Shown: positions 7,276-16,091 of the stretch, one piece after another
Layout: each line of letters opens with the position of its first letter
Position numbering within the stretch: the stretch's first letter is position 1
Source of the DNA: Bacillota bacterium
Lineage (GTDB): Bacteria; Bacillota; Clostridia; Lachnospirales; Lachnospiraceae
Assembly (NCBI GenBank): GCA_023436225.1
Contig: JAEZKA010000091.1
Coordinates: 1-47,619, forward strand
Length of the DNA: 47,619 nucleotides
Direction of reading: 5' to 3'
The notes under the pieces: model-generated
The model's database searches: none
Told to the model about the DNA's origin: nothing
Seen by the model: only the letters and a program-made list of their open reading frames with translations
Made by a program: the position numbers and the translations under genes

Positions 7276-8070
7276 ATGCTAAAAATGATGAACATATATA
7301 AGACCTTCAACCCCGGAACGGTAAATGAAAAACAAGTATTGAATGGCTTGAATCTTGAACTTGCAAAGGGTGATTTTGTTACTGTTATCGGTGGAAATGG
7401 CGCAGGTAAATCTACAATGCTGAACATGATAGCCGGAGTCCATTTTCCGGACTCCGGGCGAATTACATTGGACGGGGAGGATATTACGAAGCTCCCGGAG
7501 TATTCCAGAGCAAAGTATCTGGGTAGAGTGTTCCAGGATCCAATGATGGGAACTGCTGCCAATATGGAGATAGAAGAAAATTTGGCGTTAGCCTATCGAC
7601 GGGGAGCGAAGAGAGGTCTTGGATGGGGTATCACCAAGGAAGAAAAGGATCTATATGTTGATAAATTGAAAATGCTCGATCTGGGGCTGGAGAATAGACT
7701 TACAGCAAAGGTCGGTCTTCTATCCGGCGGTCAAAGACAGGCATTGACCCTACTGATGGCAACGTTAAAGCAGCCTAAGCTACTTCTTTTGGATGAGCAT
7801 ACGGCAGCTCTGGATCCTAAGACAGCTGGTAAGGTATTAGAGCTTTCTGAACAGATCATTACAGCGAATTCACTGACCGCATTAATGGTAACCCACAATA
7901 TGAAGAATGCCATCCAATACGGTAATCGCTTAATTATGATGTATGAAGGTAGAATTATATATGATGTGCACGGTGAAGCCAAGAAGAACCTCCATGTCAG
8001 CGACCTCATGGAAAAGTTTGAGAAGGCCAGCGGGGGCGAATTTGCCAATGATCGTATGATCCTTTCATAG
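7276..8070 (+). CDS. ABC transporter ATP-binding protein (TrpZ-type)
   Basis: ATPase energising the importer. Motifs: Walker A GGNGAGKS (about 38-45), Q-loop VFQDPMMGT, signature LLSGGQRQALTLLMATL, Walker B LLLLDEHTAALD and switch histidine MVTHNM. Walker B has DEH rather than DEP, which is common in this subfamily. The GGGAGG ribosome binding site lies within the end of the permease gene, and the start follows the permease stop by one base. The 264-residue length is typical. It is the last gene of the operon; no clear terminator was seen. Confidence 0.88.
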   Translation: MLKMMNIYKTFNPGTVNEKQVLNGLNLELAKGDFVTVIGGNGAGKSTMLNMIAGVHFPDSGRITLDGEDITKLPEYSRAKYLGRVFQDPMMGTAANMEIEENLALAYRRGAKRGLGWGITKEEKDLYVDKLKMLDLGLENRLTAKVGLLSGGQRQALTLLMATLKQPKLLLLDEHTAALDPKTAGKVLELSEQIITANSLTALMVTHNMKNAIQYGNRLIMMYEGRIIYDVHGEAKKNLHVSDLMEKFEKASGGEFANDRMILS

Positions 8071-8175
8071 AAATATAAAAGGATAATATTGTTTTTTGCA
8101 TCATAATAGGTTATTATAGTATATAAGTACTAGTAACATATTCTGGATATAATGGCACTCATATGAAGTGGGGGT

Positions 8176-8570
8176 ATGCATGTGCTAAGAAAGCTGGATG
8201 GCACCATTAATGCCACGGATAATGTAGAATTACAGAATCTGGAGGCACATTATAAGGAAAATATCAACCGGAGATGTAAATGTCCGGTTGTTAGTGTGTA
8301 TAAAAAAGCGATTCACATGGGAAGAAGCAGCGAAGTTCCTCCATTGGAACGAACTCCTTGTTCTTCCAGATTGTGTACAGCATCGAAAATGCCAAATGGG
8401 TTGTTAGTGTGCAAAGAGATATAAAAGAATACTATAATGCTCTGATTTTACAAGGTATTGGAAGAAGGTTTAATTTATCATGGATATTTCTGGTAGTATG
8501 CAAGAGTACAGTCGGTAGAACAATGGTTAAGAAGCCGGACGTTGATAACGTTTGGATTGTAATAGAGTAG
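8176..8570 (+). pseudogene. Decayed fragments resembling the downstream LacI-type sensor
   Basis: Two short overlapping frames here each carry a piece like the downstream diguanylate cyclase's sensor domain. One reads CKCPVVSVYKKAI and the other WVVSVQRDIKEYYNALI, compared with NCPVVSVRQKIDDYYNVLI in the intact gene (from about 8970). A 13-base direct repeat, GGTTGTTAGTGTG, occurs at 8286-8298 and 8399-8411. No ribosome binding site or long intact frame exists. The stretch is best read as rubble of one or more paralogues of the next gene; the exact parent is uncertain. The remaining DNA between 8071 and 8680 shows nothing else clear. Confidence 0.45.
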
Positions 8571-8680
8571 AAGTTGAACATTAGGCTTCACAAGGGTATT
8601 TGTTATGGTAGCACTTGTTGCAAAGACAGAGGATATGTTGAGGGAATTCTTTGTTCAGCTCTTGATCTGGGGAGAATCAA

Positions 8681-10609
8681 ATGTTTGGGAATAGCAGAAA
8701 AACGATTGGTGTATTTATAACGCAGGTATATCAGGAATTCCAGGAGGAATTAAGTAAGGGTATTAGTAATAAAGCAATGGAGCTGGGGTATAATGTTGCT
8801 TTCTTTTCCAATTTCCTGGGGTATGGGGGATTCGATTATGAGGCTGGCGAGCGAAGTATTGCTCTGCTTCCCAGATATCAGGATCTGGATGGTATTATTA
8901 TATTACCGGATACCATGTTCGTACAAGGCTTTGATAAGTGCATTCGCGATCATATAACAAAGTTTGCCAATTGCCCGGTAGTAAGTGTAAGACAAAAAAT
9001 CGATGATTATTATAATGTGCTTATCGATGATACTTCGGTATTGGATGAGATTATTCATCATTTTATTGACGTGCACGGTTATAAAAAAATAAATTTTTTG
9101 ACGGGACCAAGGGATAATCAGGTATCACATGTACGGTTGGAAGCCTTCAAACGAATTATGAAGGAGCATAACCTTCCGGTTAATGAGGATCAGACCTTTT
9201 TCGGGGACTTCTGGAAGGTAATAGGCTATGATGCAATAAACTACTGGTTTTCAGACCCGGATAAGCGCCCGGAAGCGATTATCTGCGCCAATGATTATAT
9301 GGCAATGACAGTCTGCGACGCTTTAGCAGAGAGAGGAATCTATGTTCCGGAGGATATTGCTGTATCAGGTTGTGATAATATAGCTATCACTGAAGATTTT
9401 TGTCCTACGATTACAACGGCAGGTGTATCTGTTTATGAGATGGGAATGGAAGCGGTTGATAAGATTTATAAGCATAACCAACAAATTCCTCAGGAGAAGG
9501 ATTGTTACATGACAACCATAACCTCCATTCGAGAATCCTGTGGCTGTAATCCTGCTGCAAAACAGGAGAATATAACATTTCGAAGAAATCGGGTCATAAA
9601 GGAGCTCGAGGAAAAAAATAAATCCATTTATAACAATTCTTTTATGTCGGTAGAATTAACGAATGTGACAACAATTGATGAACTTGACCGTAAGCTGGCC
9701 ACGAATACGTATATGAATGAAAGATTTGCAAGCTTTTATATGTGCTTACATAAGAACTGGGAGCAGATTGGGCTAGAGAACCATGCTGAGGAAGAGTTAA
9801 CCGATGATATGGTCATGGAGGTTGGGATTAAAGATTCAAAGTGGTTACAGAGGGTTGAATTCAAGAAATCTCAGCTGCTTCCGGTGTTTCAAGCAGAGGA
9901 AGAGCCTCAGGTATTCTTCTTCAATATGCTTCATTATCAGAATATATGCTATGGCTATACCGCAATCAGCTTTCACGAGGGACAGGCATACAAATCCTCC
10001 TATCAGGGGTGGCTGATTAATGTGTGTAACACGTTGGAGAATATACGAATTCACGGAGTGTTGAATCAATTGGTAAATCGCCTTGAAGACATGTCCATTA
10101 AGGATGAGCTGACCGGACTGTATAACCGTCGTGCTTTGGAACAGCTGGGAAGAAAATATCTTGAGCAGTGCATAAGGCGTGAAACAAAGCTTATGGTTTT
10201 ATCGGCTGATATGGACAAACTTAAGTTTATTAACGATAATTACGGACATGCAAACGGAGACATTGCGATTAAAATGGTTGCGGATGCCCTACTTTTTGCC
10301 TCAGAGGATGACGAGCTTTGTATTCGTATCAGCGGAGATGAATTCGCAGTCATTGGAATGGATTATGATCAGTCAAAGATGATGGAATTTATTCATCGTT
10401 TCGAAAGTAAGCTGGATCAAATGAATCAAGATGGTTTTAGAGAATATAAGGTATACGTTAGCTATGGATGGTGCATAATTAAGCCAAACGAAAGAACCTC
10501 TATCGAGGAATGCCTGATTGTCTCGGATTCCAAAATGTATCAGCAGAAATATCAGAAGGCAGAAATACGCCTTCAGCATCGTGATGAGGTTCCGGATTAT
10601 TATGTTTAA
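8681..10609 (+). CDS. Diguanylate cyclase with LacI/PBP-type sensor domain
   Basis: Probable cytoplasmic c-di-GMP synthase. Residues 1 to about 290 are a LacI/GalR-type sugar-binding domain without a DNA-binding helix (KTIGVFITQVYQEFQEELSKG; CANDYMAMTVCDALAERGIYVPEDIAVSGCDN). A linker region of about 180 residues follows, then a GGDEF domain from about 465 (KDELTGLYNRRAL) with active-site ISGDEFAVIG, that is SGDEF instead of GGDEF. No transmembrane segment or signal peptide. GGGGAG lies 8 bases before ATG 8681. A soluble small molecule, perhaps a sugar, may control cyclase activity; activity of the SGDEF variant is likely but not certain. Confidence 0.85.
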   Translation: MFGNSRKTIGVFITQVYQEFQEELSKGISNKAMELGYNVAFFSNFLGYGGFDYEAGERSIALLPRYQDLDGIIILPDTMFVQGFDKCIRDHITKFANCPVVSVRQKIDDYYNVLIDDTSVLDEIIHHFIDVHGYKKINFLTGPRDNQVSHVRLEAFKRIMKEHNLPVNEDQTFFGDFWKVIGYDAINYWFSDPDKRPEAIICANDYMAMTVCDALAERGIYVPEDIAVSGCDNIAITEDFCPTITTAGVSVYEMGMEAVDKIYKHNQQIPQEKDCYMTTITSIRESCGCNPAAKQENITFRRNRVIKELEEKNKSIYNNSFMSVELTNVTTIDELDRKLATNTYMNERFASFYMCLHKNWEQIGLENHAEEELTDDMVMEVGIKDSKWLQRVEFKKSQLLPVFQAEEEPQVFFFNMLHYQNICYGYTAISFHEGQAYKSSYQGWLINVCNTLENIRIHGVLNQLVNRLEDMSIKDELTGLYNRRALEQLGRKYLEQCIRRETKLMVLSADMDKLKFINDNYGHANGDIAIKMVADALLFASEDDELCIRISGDEFAVIGMDYDQSKMMEFIHRFESKLDQMNQDGFREYKVYVSYGWCIIKPNERTSIEECLIVSDSKMYQQKYQKAEIRLQHRDEVPDYYV

Positions 10610-10627
10610 GGAAAGGCTTGGTAGAAT

Positions 10628-12091
10628 TTGGACAGGCTATATGATAGATTAATTGCATACAGTGAGAAGGGGGATTATCCGATGCATATGCCCGGTCATA
10701 AGAGAAATACCAGGCTTTGTGGATCGTTTAATCCCTATGCCATTGATATTACAGAGTTAGAGGGTTTTGATAATCTTCACCAGCCGGAGGAGATATTATC
10801 ATCTCTGTCGGATCGGATTCGTCGAAATTATGGTTCGAGATGCTCTTATCCGCTGGTGAACGGGAGTACAGCGGGAATACTTGCTGGAATCTCTGCAGCA
10901 GTAAAAAAGGGGGATAAGATCTTACTAGCACGCAATAGCCATAAGGCTGTTTATCATGGAGTTATCCTCACCGGAACGATTCCGGTGTATTGTTATCCAC
11001 AAAATATAGAGGGAATGTCCCCTTATGGTGGAATTCTTCCCGAAGATATAGAGAAGTCGTTGATAGACCATCCCGAGATCAGACTTGTAGTGATAACCTC
11101 ACCGACCTATGAGGGCGTCGTGTCAGACATAGGTGCAATCGCTCGGATTGTCCATAAGCATGGGGCTTATTTACTTGTGGATGAGGCTCATGGTGCTCAT
11201 TTTGGTTTTCAGGAGGGGTTTCCAGTAAGCGCAGTAAGACTGGGGGCTGACCTGATCATACAAAGTCTGCATAAGACTTTGCCGGCATTGACCCAGACGG
11301 CAGTATTGCATTCCAATGCAGAAGAGTTGAATATGAGAATAAGGAAATATCTTGCGATCTATCAGAGCAGCAGTCCCTCCTATGTATTGATGGCTGGGAT
11401 CGACCGGTGTATTCAGCTTCTGGAGGAGCAGGCAGGGCAGCTTTTTGAGATTTATGTGAATAGGCTTGAGCAGTTCTATCAAAGGATGAAAAAGCTGAAG
11501 GTGCTACAGCTTTTGAGACCGGATATTATTGGACAGTTTGGAGTTTATGATTTTGATCGTTCCAAGCTTACGATATCCGTACAAGGGTCCGGTATAACCG
11601 GGCATATGCTACATCAGCTGCTTCATAACAAGTATCATATCATGCTTGAGATGGAAGCAATGGATTATGTTCTGGGCATGACCAGTATCTGTGATACGGA
11701 AGAAGGCTTCGACCAGTTGGCGGCTGCACTATTGGAGATTGACGACAGCTTGGTGTTAAGAGCGAAGCAGCCCTTATTTGATGTTCAAAATACAGAGATT
11801 AATAAGTCGGTGACAGATCGACAGAAAGCATTGCTGCCAGAACCGAGAATTATGTTATGGCCGAATGAAGCATGGGAAAAACCAGTACGGAATATGGCTT
11901 TTCATAAGAGCACTGGACAAGTATCAGCTGCCTTTATCAGCTTGTTTCCTCCGGGGGCACCGATTCTGGTCCCAGGGGAGGAGATATCAGCAGAGCTGAT
12001 TGATTATGTGCAATCTGCCAGAGGCCAAGGGGTATCGGTCATCGGTCTGACCGGAGAGAATAAGGACGAAATTGAAGTAGTTGATTTATAA
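10628..12091 (+). CDS. Orn/Lys/Arg decarboxylase family protein (YaaO-like)
   Basis: PLP-dependent amino-acid decarboxylase, fold type I, 487 residues, smaller than the inducible 700-residue enzymes and lacking their N-terminal wing domain. Motifs: PMHMPGHKRN (about 19-28), VNGSTAGILAGI, the PLP-contacting DEAHGAHFGF (about 186-195) and the Schiff-base lysine in SLHKTLPALTQTA (about 216-228). The likely start is TTG 10628, with AAGGAAAGG 11 bases upstream; the conserved start of the fold leaves little room for a later codon. In Bacillus a homologue (yaaO) starts the same cluster that follows here. Substrate (lysine, arginine or ornithine) is not resolvable. Confidence 0.85.
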   Translation: MDRLYDRLIAYSEKGDYPMHMPGHKRNTRLCGSFNPYAIDITELEGFDNLHQPEEILSSLSDRIRRNYGSRCSYPLVNGSTAGILAGISAAVKKGDKILLARNSHKAVYHGVILTGTIPVYCYPQNIEGMSPYGGILPEDIEKSLIDHPEIRLVVITSPTYEGVVSDIGAIARIVHKHGAYLLVDEAHGAHFGFQEGFPVSAVRLGADLIIQSLHKTLPALTQTAVLHSNAEELNMRIRKYLAIYQSSSPSYVLMAGIDRCIQLLEEQAGQLFEIYVNRLEQFYQRMKKLKVLQLLRPDIIGQFGVYDFDRSKLTISVQGSGITGHMLHQLLHNKYHIMLEMEAMDYVLGMTSICDTEEGFDQLAAALLEIDDSLVLRAKQPLFDVQNTEINKSVTDRQKALLPEPRIMLWPNEAWEKPVRNMAFHKSTGQVSAAFISLFPPGAPILVPGEEISAELIDYVQSARGQGVSVIGLTGENKDEIEVVDL

Positions 12092-12155
12092 AAACAATAA
12101 TAATAAATAGATATCATGGGTATCAAAAGAGTTAGAAATGAGAAAGGATTAAGGA

Positions 12156-12743
12156 ATGGCTAGGATTTTTATTGTCATGGGCAAAAGCGCTACAGGTAAG
12201 GATACCGTATACAAGAAGTTACTAGAGGCAGAGGAGCTTCACCTTAAGACAGCAGTAATGTATACGACCAGACCGATTAGAAGGTCTGAGGAGAATGGTG
12301 TAGAATATTATTTTGTGGATGAAGACACCTTGAGAGAGCTTGAGAAGCAGAAGAAGATTATAGAACATCGTGCTTATGAAACCGTACATGGAACCTGGCA
12401 TTATTTTACCGTGAATGATGGGCAGATTAATCTGGAGGAAGCAGATTATCTGATGATTGGTACGCTTGAAACATATATGCAGATAAGGGAATACTTTGGT
12501 AAGGAAAGAGTGATTCCGATTTATCTTGAGCTGGAAGACGGTATCCGATTAATGAGGGCGATAAAACGAGAGCAAAAGCAGGAGCAACCGAAGTATGCTG
12601 AGATGTGCAGAAGATTCCTGGCAGATGAAGAGGATTTCTCAGAAGAGAATCTAGCAAAATGCGGTATAGCAAAACGTTATCAGAACCTTGACATTAACAT
12701 CTGTCTCTATGAGGTCAAGGAGGATATAAAAAAATTACTGTAA
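12156..12743 (+). CDS. Guanylate kinase-like protein
   Basis: P-loop nucleotide kinase related to guanylate kinase (GMP to GDP), 195 residues. It shows the P-loop GKSATGKDT (about 9-17), the GMP-binding TTRPIRRSEENGVEYYFV (about 42-59) and a histidine/tyrosine-containing HGTWHYF loop. The P-loop ends in Lys-Asp rather than Lys-Ser/Thr, and the lid region is short, so it may have a changed role. It occupies the place held by thymidylate kinase (tmk) in the Bacillus cluster. Start ATG 12156 has AAGGATTAAGG just before it. Not necessarily the housekeeping gmk. Confidence 0.75.
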   Translation: MARIFIVMGKSATGKDTVYKKLLEAEELHLKTAVMYTTRPIRRSEENGVEYYFVDEDTLRELEKQKKIIEHRAYETVHGTWHYFTVNDGQINLEEADYLMIGTLETYMQIREYFGKERVIPIYLELEDGIRLMRAIKREQKQEQPKYAEMCRRFLADEEDFSEENLAKCGIAKRYQNLDINICLYEVKEDIKKLL

Positions 12744-12766
12744 AGTAGCAGAATTTTATGATATAC

Positions 12767-12957
12767 TGCGTATATAAGCGAAGCCTGCTACTGAGATAGT
12801 CCAAATGGACAGCTCGCTGTCTATATTTCGGATTACCTCAGTAGCAGGCGAGCCAACGCGAGCGAGTGAACTATAGTTCACGAGCTGCTCATATATACGC
12901 AGTGCAGAAACCCGAGTAGGAGTGAACTAAAGTTCACGAGCTGCGCTTATATATGCA
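12767..12957. mobile_element. MITE-like element with 18-bp terminal inverted repeats
   Basis: The left end TGCGTATATAAGCGAAGC (12767-12784) is matched inverted, with two mismatches, by the right end at 12940-12957. Internal structure is dense: GCCTGCTACTGAG (12783-12795) pairs with CTCAGTAGCAGGC (12837-12849), and a 37-base block containing the palindrome GTGAACT/AGTTCAC is repeated at 12864-12900 and 12920-12956. There is no coding potential. The right end stops just before the ribosome binding site of yaaR. No clear target-site duplication was identified. Confidence 0.6.
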
Positions 12958-12976
12958 ACTCTTTGGAGGAAATGCT

Positions 12977-13417
12977 ATGGAGATAAAAGTGAACCAAATG
13001 CAACCTATAAACCAGGTTGAACAAAAAGCTCCCGTGCCGGAGGCAGATGGTTCTTTTAAATATACACTAATTTCTCATATCGAGGAGCAGGAGCTGAAGA
13101 CAGTGCTTAACGGCATGCTGGCGGAGATTACCACTCAGGGCAAGAAGCTGGCAAAACGCATGGACCTAAGAGACATGAAGCACTACCGCGAGCTGATCAA
13201 AGAATTTATGAACGAAATTGTGAATCGTTCTCATAAGTTCTCCAGAGAGAATTTTCTGGATAGGAAGGGAAGGCATCGTGTCTATACCATGATCAAGCTA
13301 GTGGATAAGAATCTGGATGAGCTGGCAGCAGAGCTCATTAAGGATGAGAAGGATCATTTGGCGATACTAAATAAAATTGATGAGATTAGAGGTTTGTTGC
13401 TGGACATCCTGACTTAA
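12977..13417 (+). CDS. yaaR: YaaR family protein (DUF327)
   Basis: Small helical cytoplasmic protein of the DUF327/YaaR family (146 residues), function unknown. Recognised by position before holB and by family-like segments KRMDLRDMKHYRELIKEFM and RKGRHRVYTMIKLVDKNLDEL. ATG 12977 is chosen because TTGGAGGA lies 7 bases upstream; the in-frame ATG 12953 belongs to the terminal repeat of the MITE-like element and lacks a ribosome binding site. Stop at 13417 is followed after 23 bases by holB. Confidence 0.85.
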   Translation: MEIKVNQMQPINQVEQKAPVPEADGSFKYTLISHIEEQELKTVLNGMLAEITTQGKKLAKRMDLRDMKHYRELIKEFMNEIVNRSHKFSRENFLDRKGRHRVYTMIKLVDKNLDELAAELIKDEKDHLAILNKIDEIRGLLLDILT

Positions 13418-13440
13418 ATCAATTTTAAGGGAGGTTAACT

Positions 13441-14436
13441 ATGCAAGGGTTTGGACAAATTATAGGTCATGAAAGTATTATACACCATCTTCAGAACGCA
13501 ATTAGTTCGAAGAAGATTTCTCATGCCTATATTTTATACGGGGAAGAAGGCATGGGTAAGAAGCTGCTTGCGAATGCGTTCGCGAAAACCCTGCAATGTG
13601 AACAAGAAGGAATCCTTTCCTGCGACCGTTGTAAATCCTGTATGCAGGTGGAATCCGGTAACCATCCAGATGTTATATGGGTGACCCATGAGAAGGCCAG
13701 CATCGGAGTAGATGATATCCGTCTTCAGGTAAATGCAGATATTCAAGTGAAGCCATATAACAGTAGATATAAGATTTATATTATTGACGATGCAGACAAG
13801 CTTACCGAACAGGCTCAGAATGCGTTACTAAAGACCATCGAGGAACCGCCGGAGTATGCTATTTTGCTTCTTCTGGTCAGCAACATTACCTCTTTATTAC
13901 CTACGATTTTATCCAGATGCGTCCGGCTTAATCTGAAGCCCGTGGACAAGGCAGCAATCAAGGATTATCTAATGCTCCAGCATCAGATACCGGATTACAA
14001 TGCAGATATGGCAGCAGCCTTTTCCAGCGGGAATGTAGGAAAGGCAATTAAATATGCTTCATCAGAAGAATTTGAGAAGATGAAGGACAATGTGCTTCAC
14101 ATCTTAAAGTACATCGACGATATGGAATTGCATGAAGTAATATCGGGTCTTAAGGTATTTTCAGCAAATAAGCCCATTATTGAGGATTATATTGATTTAA
14201 TGATTTTGTGGTACCGAGATGTGGTAATGTATAAAGCAACGATGGATCCAGATCTTTTATTATATAGAGAAGAACTGTCATTTATTAAGCATCAGGCAAA
14301 TATTAGAAGCTATGATAATATAGAAAAAATCATAAGTGCGATGGAAAAGGCAAAAATAAGGTTAAAGGCTAATGTTAACTTTGACATAGCTATTGAACTT
14401 ATGCTACTTACTATAAAGGAGAACAGTAATGGTTAA
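13441..14436 (+). CDS. holB: DNA polymerase III subunit delta'
   Basis: Clamp-loader subunit that helps open the sliding clamp at the replication fork. Motifs: modified P-loop GEEGMGKK (about 35-42), four-cysteine zinc module around residues 53-68 (C...CDRCKSC), DDADKLTEQAQNALLKTIEEPP (about 116-137) and the SRC sensor in TILSRCVRL. Length of 331 is usual. AGGGAGGT lies 7 bases upstream of ATG 13441. The last 8 bases overlap ricT, showing translational coupling within the cluster. Confidence 0.92.
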   Translation: MQGFGQIIGHESIIHHLQNAISSKKISHAYILYGEEGMGKKLLANAFAKTLQCEQEGILSCDRCKSCMQVESGNHPDVIWVTHEKASIGVDDIRLQVNADIQVKPYNSRYKIYIIDDADKLTEQAQNALLKTIEEPPEYAILLLLVSNITSLLPTILSRCVRLNLKPVDKAAIKDYLMLQHQIPDYNADMAAAFSSGNVGKAIKYASSEEFEKMKDNVLHILKYIDDMELHEVISGLKVFSANKPIIEDYIDLMILWYRDVVMYKATMDPDLLLYREELSFIKHQANIRSYDNIEKIISAMEKAKIRLKANVNFDIAIELMLLTIKENSNG

Positions 14437-15343
14437 TGTAATCGGTGTAAGATTTCGCAAGGCCGGAAAAGTATATTTCTTTGATCCAGCTGGTTATGAT
14501 ATTAAGCAAGGCGACAATGTAATAGTCGAAACAGCACGAGGTATTGAATACGGTTCGGTCGTTCTGGGACCAAGGGATGTGGAGGATGATAAGATTATCC
14601 AACCACTGAAGCCGGTGATAAGACAGGCGACAGACGAGGATATCGCAATTGAGAAGCGGAATAAGGAGAAGGAGAAGGAAGCTTTTCAGATCTGCCTCGA
14701 GAAAATCCGGAAGCATAATCTTGAGATGAAGCTGATTGATTGTGAGTATACCTTTGATAATAACAAAGTATTATTCTATTTTACTGCAGATGGTCGTATT
14801 GATTTTAGAGAGTTGGTTAAGGATCTGGCAAGTGTATTTAAGACTCGTATCGAGCTCAGACAGATCGGTGTGCGTGATGAGACAAAAGTTGTGGGAGGTA
14901 TTGGCATCTGTGGAAGACCACTATGCTGTCATACCCATCTATCCGAATTTGCACCGGTTTCCATCAAGATGGCGAAGGAACAGAATCTATCCCTGAATCC
15001 GACAAAAATCTCTGGGGTATGCGGAAGACTGATGTGCTGCTTAAAGCATGAGGAAGAGGCCTATGAAGAGCTGAACAGCAAGCTTCCCGGCGTAGGTGAC
15101 TTTGTAACGACAAAGGATAATCTGAAGGGTGAAGTTCAGAGTGTCAGTGTATTAAAGCAGTTGGTTAAGGTGATTGTAACTCTGGAGAACGATGAGAAGG
15201 AAGTAAGGGAGTATAAGGTTGAGGATTTACGCTTCAAGCAAAGAAGGCGCAAGGAGAGGAATACATCCTTAGAGGATGAGGAGTTGAGAGTTCTGGAGCT
15301 TTTGGAGAAGAAGGAAGGGAAGTCCTTACTGGATGATGAATAA
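14429..15343 (+). CDS. ricT: PSP1-domain protein RicT (YaaT)
   Basis: Member of the YaaT/RicT family, which in Bacillus is part of a complex (RicT, RicA, RicF) that promotes RNase Y-dependent mRNA maturation and affects sporulation and competence. The 304-residue product has the PSP1 domain with the cysteine-rich core GGIGICGRPLCC (about 152-163) and SGVCGRLMCCLKHE (about 190-203), which can bind an iron-sulfur cluster in homologues. It starts within the end of holB (8-base overlap) and overlaps the next gene by 11 bases. Only RicT was seen in this window, not the partner genes. Confidence 0.9.
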   Translation: MVNVIGVRFRKAGKVYFFDPAGYDIKQGDNVIVETARGIEYGSVVLGPRDVEDDKIIQPLKPVIRQATDEDIAIEKRNKEKEKEAFQICLEKIRKHNLEMKLIDCEYTFDNNKVLFYFTADGRIDFRELVKDLASVFKTRIELRQIGVRDETKVVGGIGICGRPLCCHTHLSEFAPVSIKMAKEQNLSLNPTKISGVCGRLMCCLKHEEEAYEELNSKLPGVGDFVTTKDNLKGEVQSVSVLKQLVKVIVTLENDEKEVREYKVEDLRFKQRRRKERNTSLEDEELRVLELLEKKEGKSLLDDE

Positions 15344-16091
15344 TAACCGAAGCGAAAAGGATTATCTTTTGCCCGGTGAACGAGTAGATGATCTGAATCG
15401 TAATAATTATAAAATAATTCAAAATACGAAGAAGTTTTGTTTTGGTATGGACGCAGTACTGCTTTCCGGATTTGCTAAGGTGCTTCATGGAGAAAGAGTG
15501 TTGGATTTGGGCACTGGAACGGGAATTATTCCAATATTATTAGAGGCAAAGACAGAGGGGAAGCATTTTATCGGACTGGAGATTCAGGAGGATAGTGCGG
15601 ATATGGCGCGACGAAGTGTCGCCTTGAACGGACTGGAGGATAAAATTGATATTGTAATTGGAGATATCAAGGAAGCCTCTGCTTCTTTTGGATTGGCTAC
15701 TTTTGATGTTGTTACGAGTAATCCGCCCTATATGAACCATGGGCATGGTCTTGTGAATCCGGGTGATGCGAAAGCGATAGCGAGGCACGAGATACTTTGT
15801 TCTTTGGAGGACGTGATACGAGAAGCTAGTCGTCTGCTTAAGACAGGTGGACGCTTTTATTTGGTGCATCGGCCATTCCGTCTGGCGGAAATCATAAATA
15901 AGCTGACTGCTTATAAGCTCGAACCAAAGCGGATGAAATTGGTCCATCCATACGTAGATAAGGAACCGAATATGGTACTCATAGAATGTGTTAAGGGTGG
16001 TAAATCAATGCTTAAGGTGGAAGCACCGCTGATCGTCTATAAGGAGCCTAAGGTTTATACGGAAGAAATCTATGATATCTACGGATATTAG
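15333..16091 (+). CDS. tRNA1(Val) adenine-37 N6-methyltransferase family protein (YabB/TrmN6)
   Basis: SAM-dependent methyltransferase thought to modify adenine 37 of tRNA1(Val). Motif I is VLDLGTGTGIIPI (about 56-68), the acidic loop is GLEIQ, and motif IV is SNPPYMN (about 129-135), as in N6-adenine methyltransferases. Length 252 aa. The gene overlaps ricT by 11 bases, and ATGATG gives two possible adjacent starts (15333 or 15336). In Bacillus yabB sits between yaaT and rsmI, as here. A hairpin-rich gap separates it from rsmI. Confidence 0.85.
   Translation: MMNNNRSEKDYLLPGERVDDLNRNNYKIIQNTKKFCFGMDAVLLSGFAKVLHGERVLDLGTGTGIIPILLEAKTEGKHFIGLEIQEDSADMARRSVALNGLEDKIDIVIGDIKEASASFGLATFDVVTSNPPYMNHGHGLVNPGDAKAIARHEILCSLEDVIREASRLLKTGGRFYLVHRPFRLAEIINKLTAYKLEPKRMKLVHPYVDKEPNMVLIECVKGGKSMLKVEAPLIVYKEPKVYTEEIYDIYGY

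Noticed and set aside
8605..8695. Short frame starting MVALVAKTEDMLREFF before the cyclase gene
   Set aside because: Overlaps the real gene start in another frame and has no ribosome binding site; may be part of the decayed stretch.
12767..12957. tRNA or other known RNA gene
   Set aside because: Inverted repeats do not fit a cloverleaf, and the matching ends fit a mobile element better.
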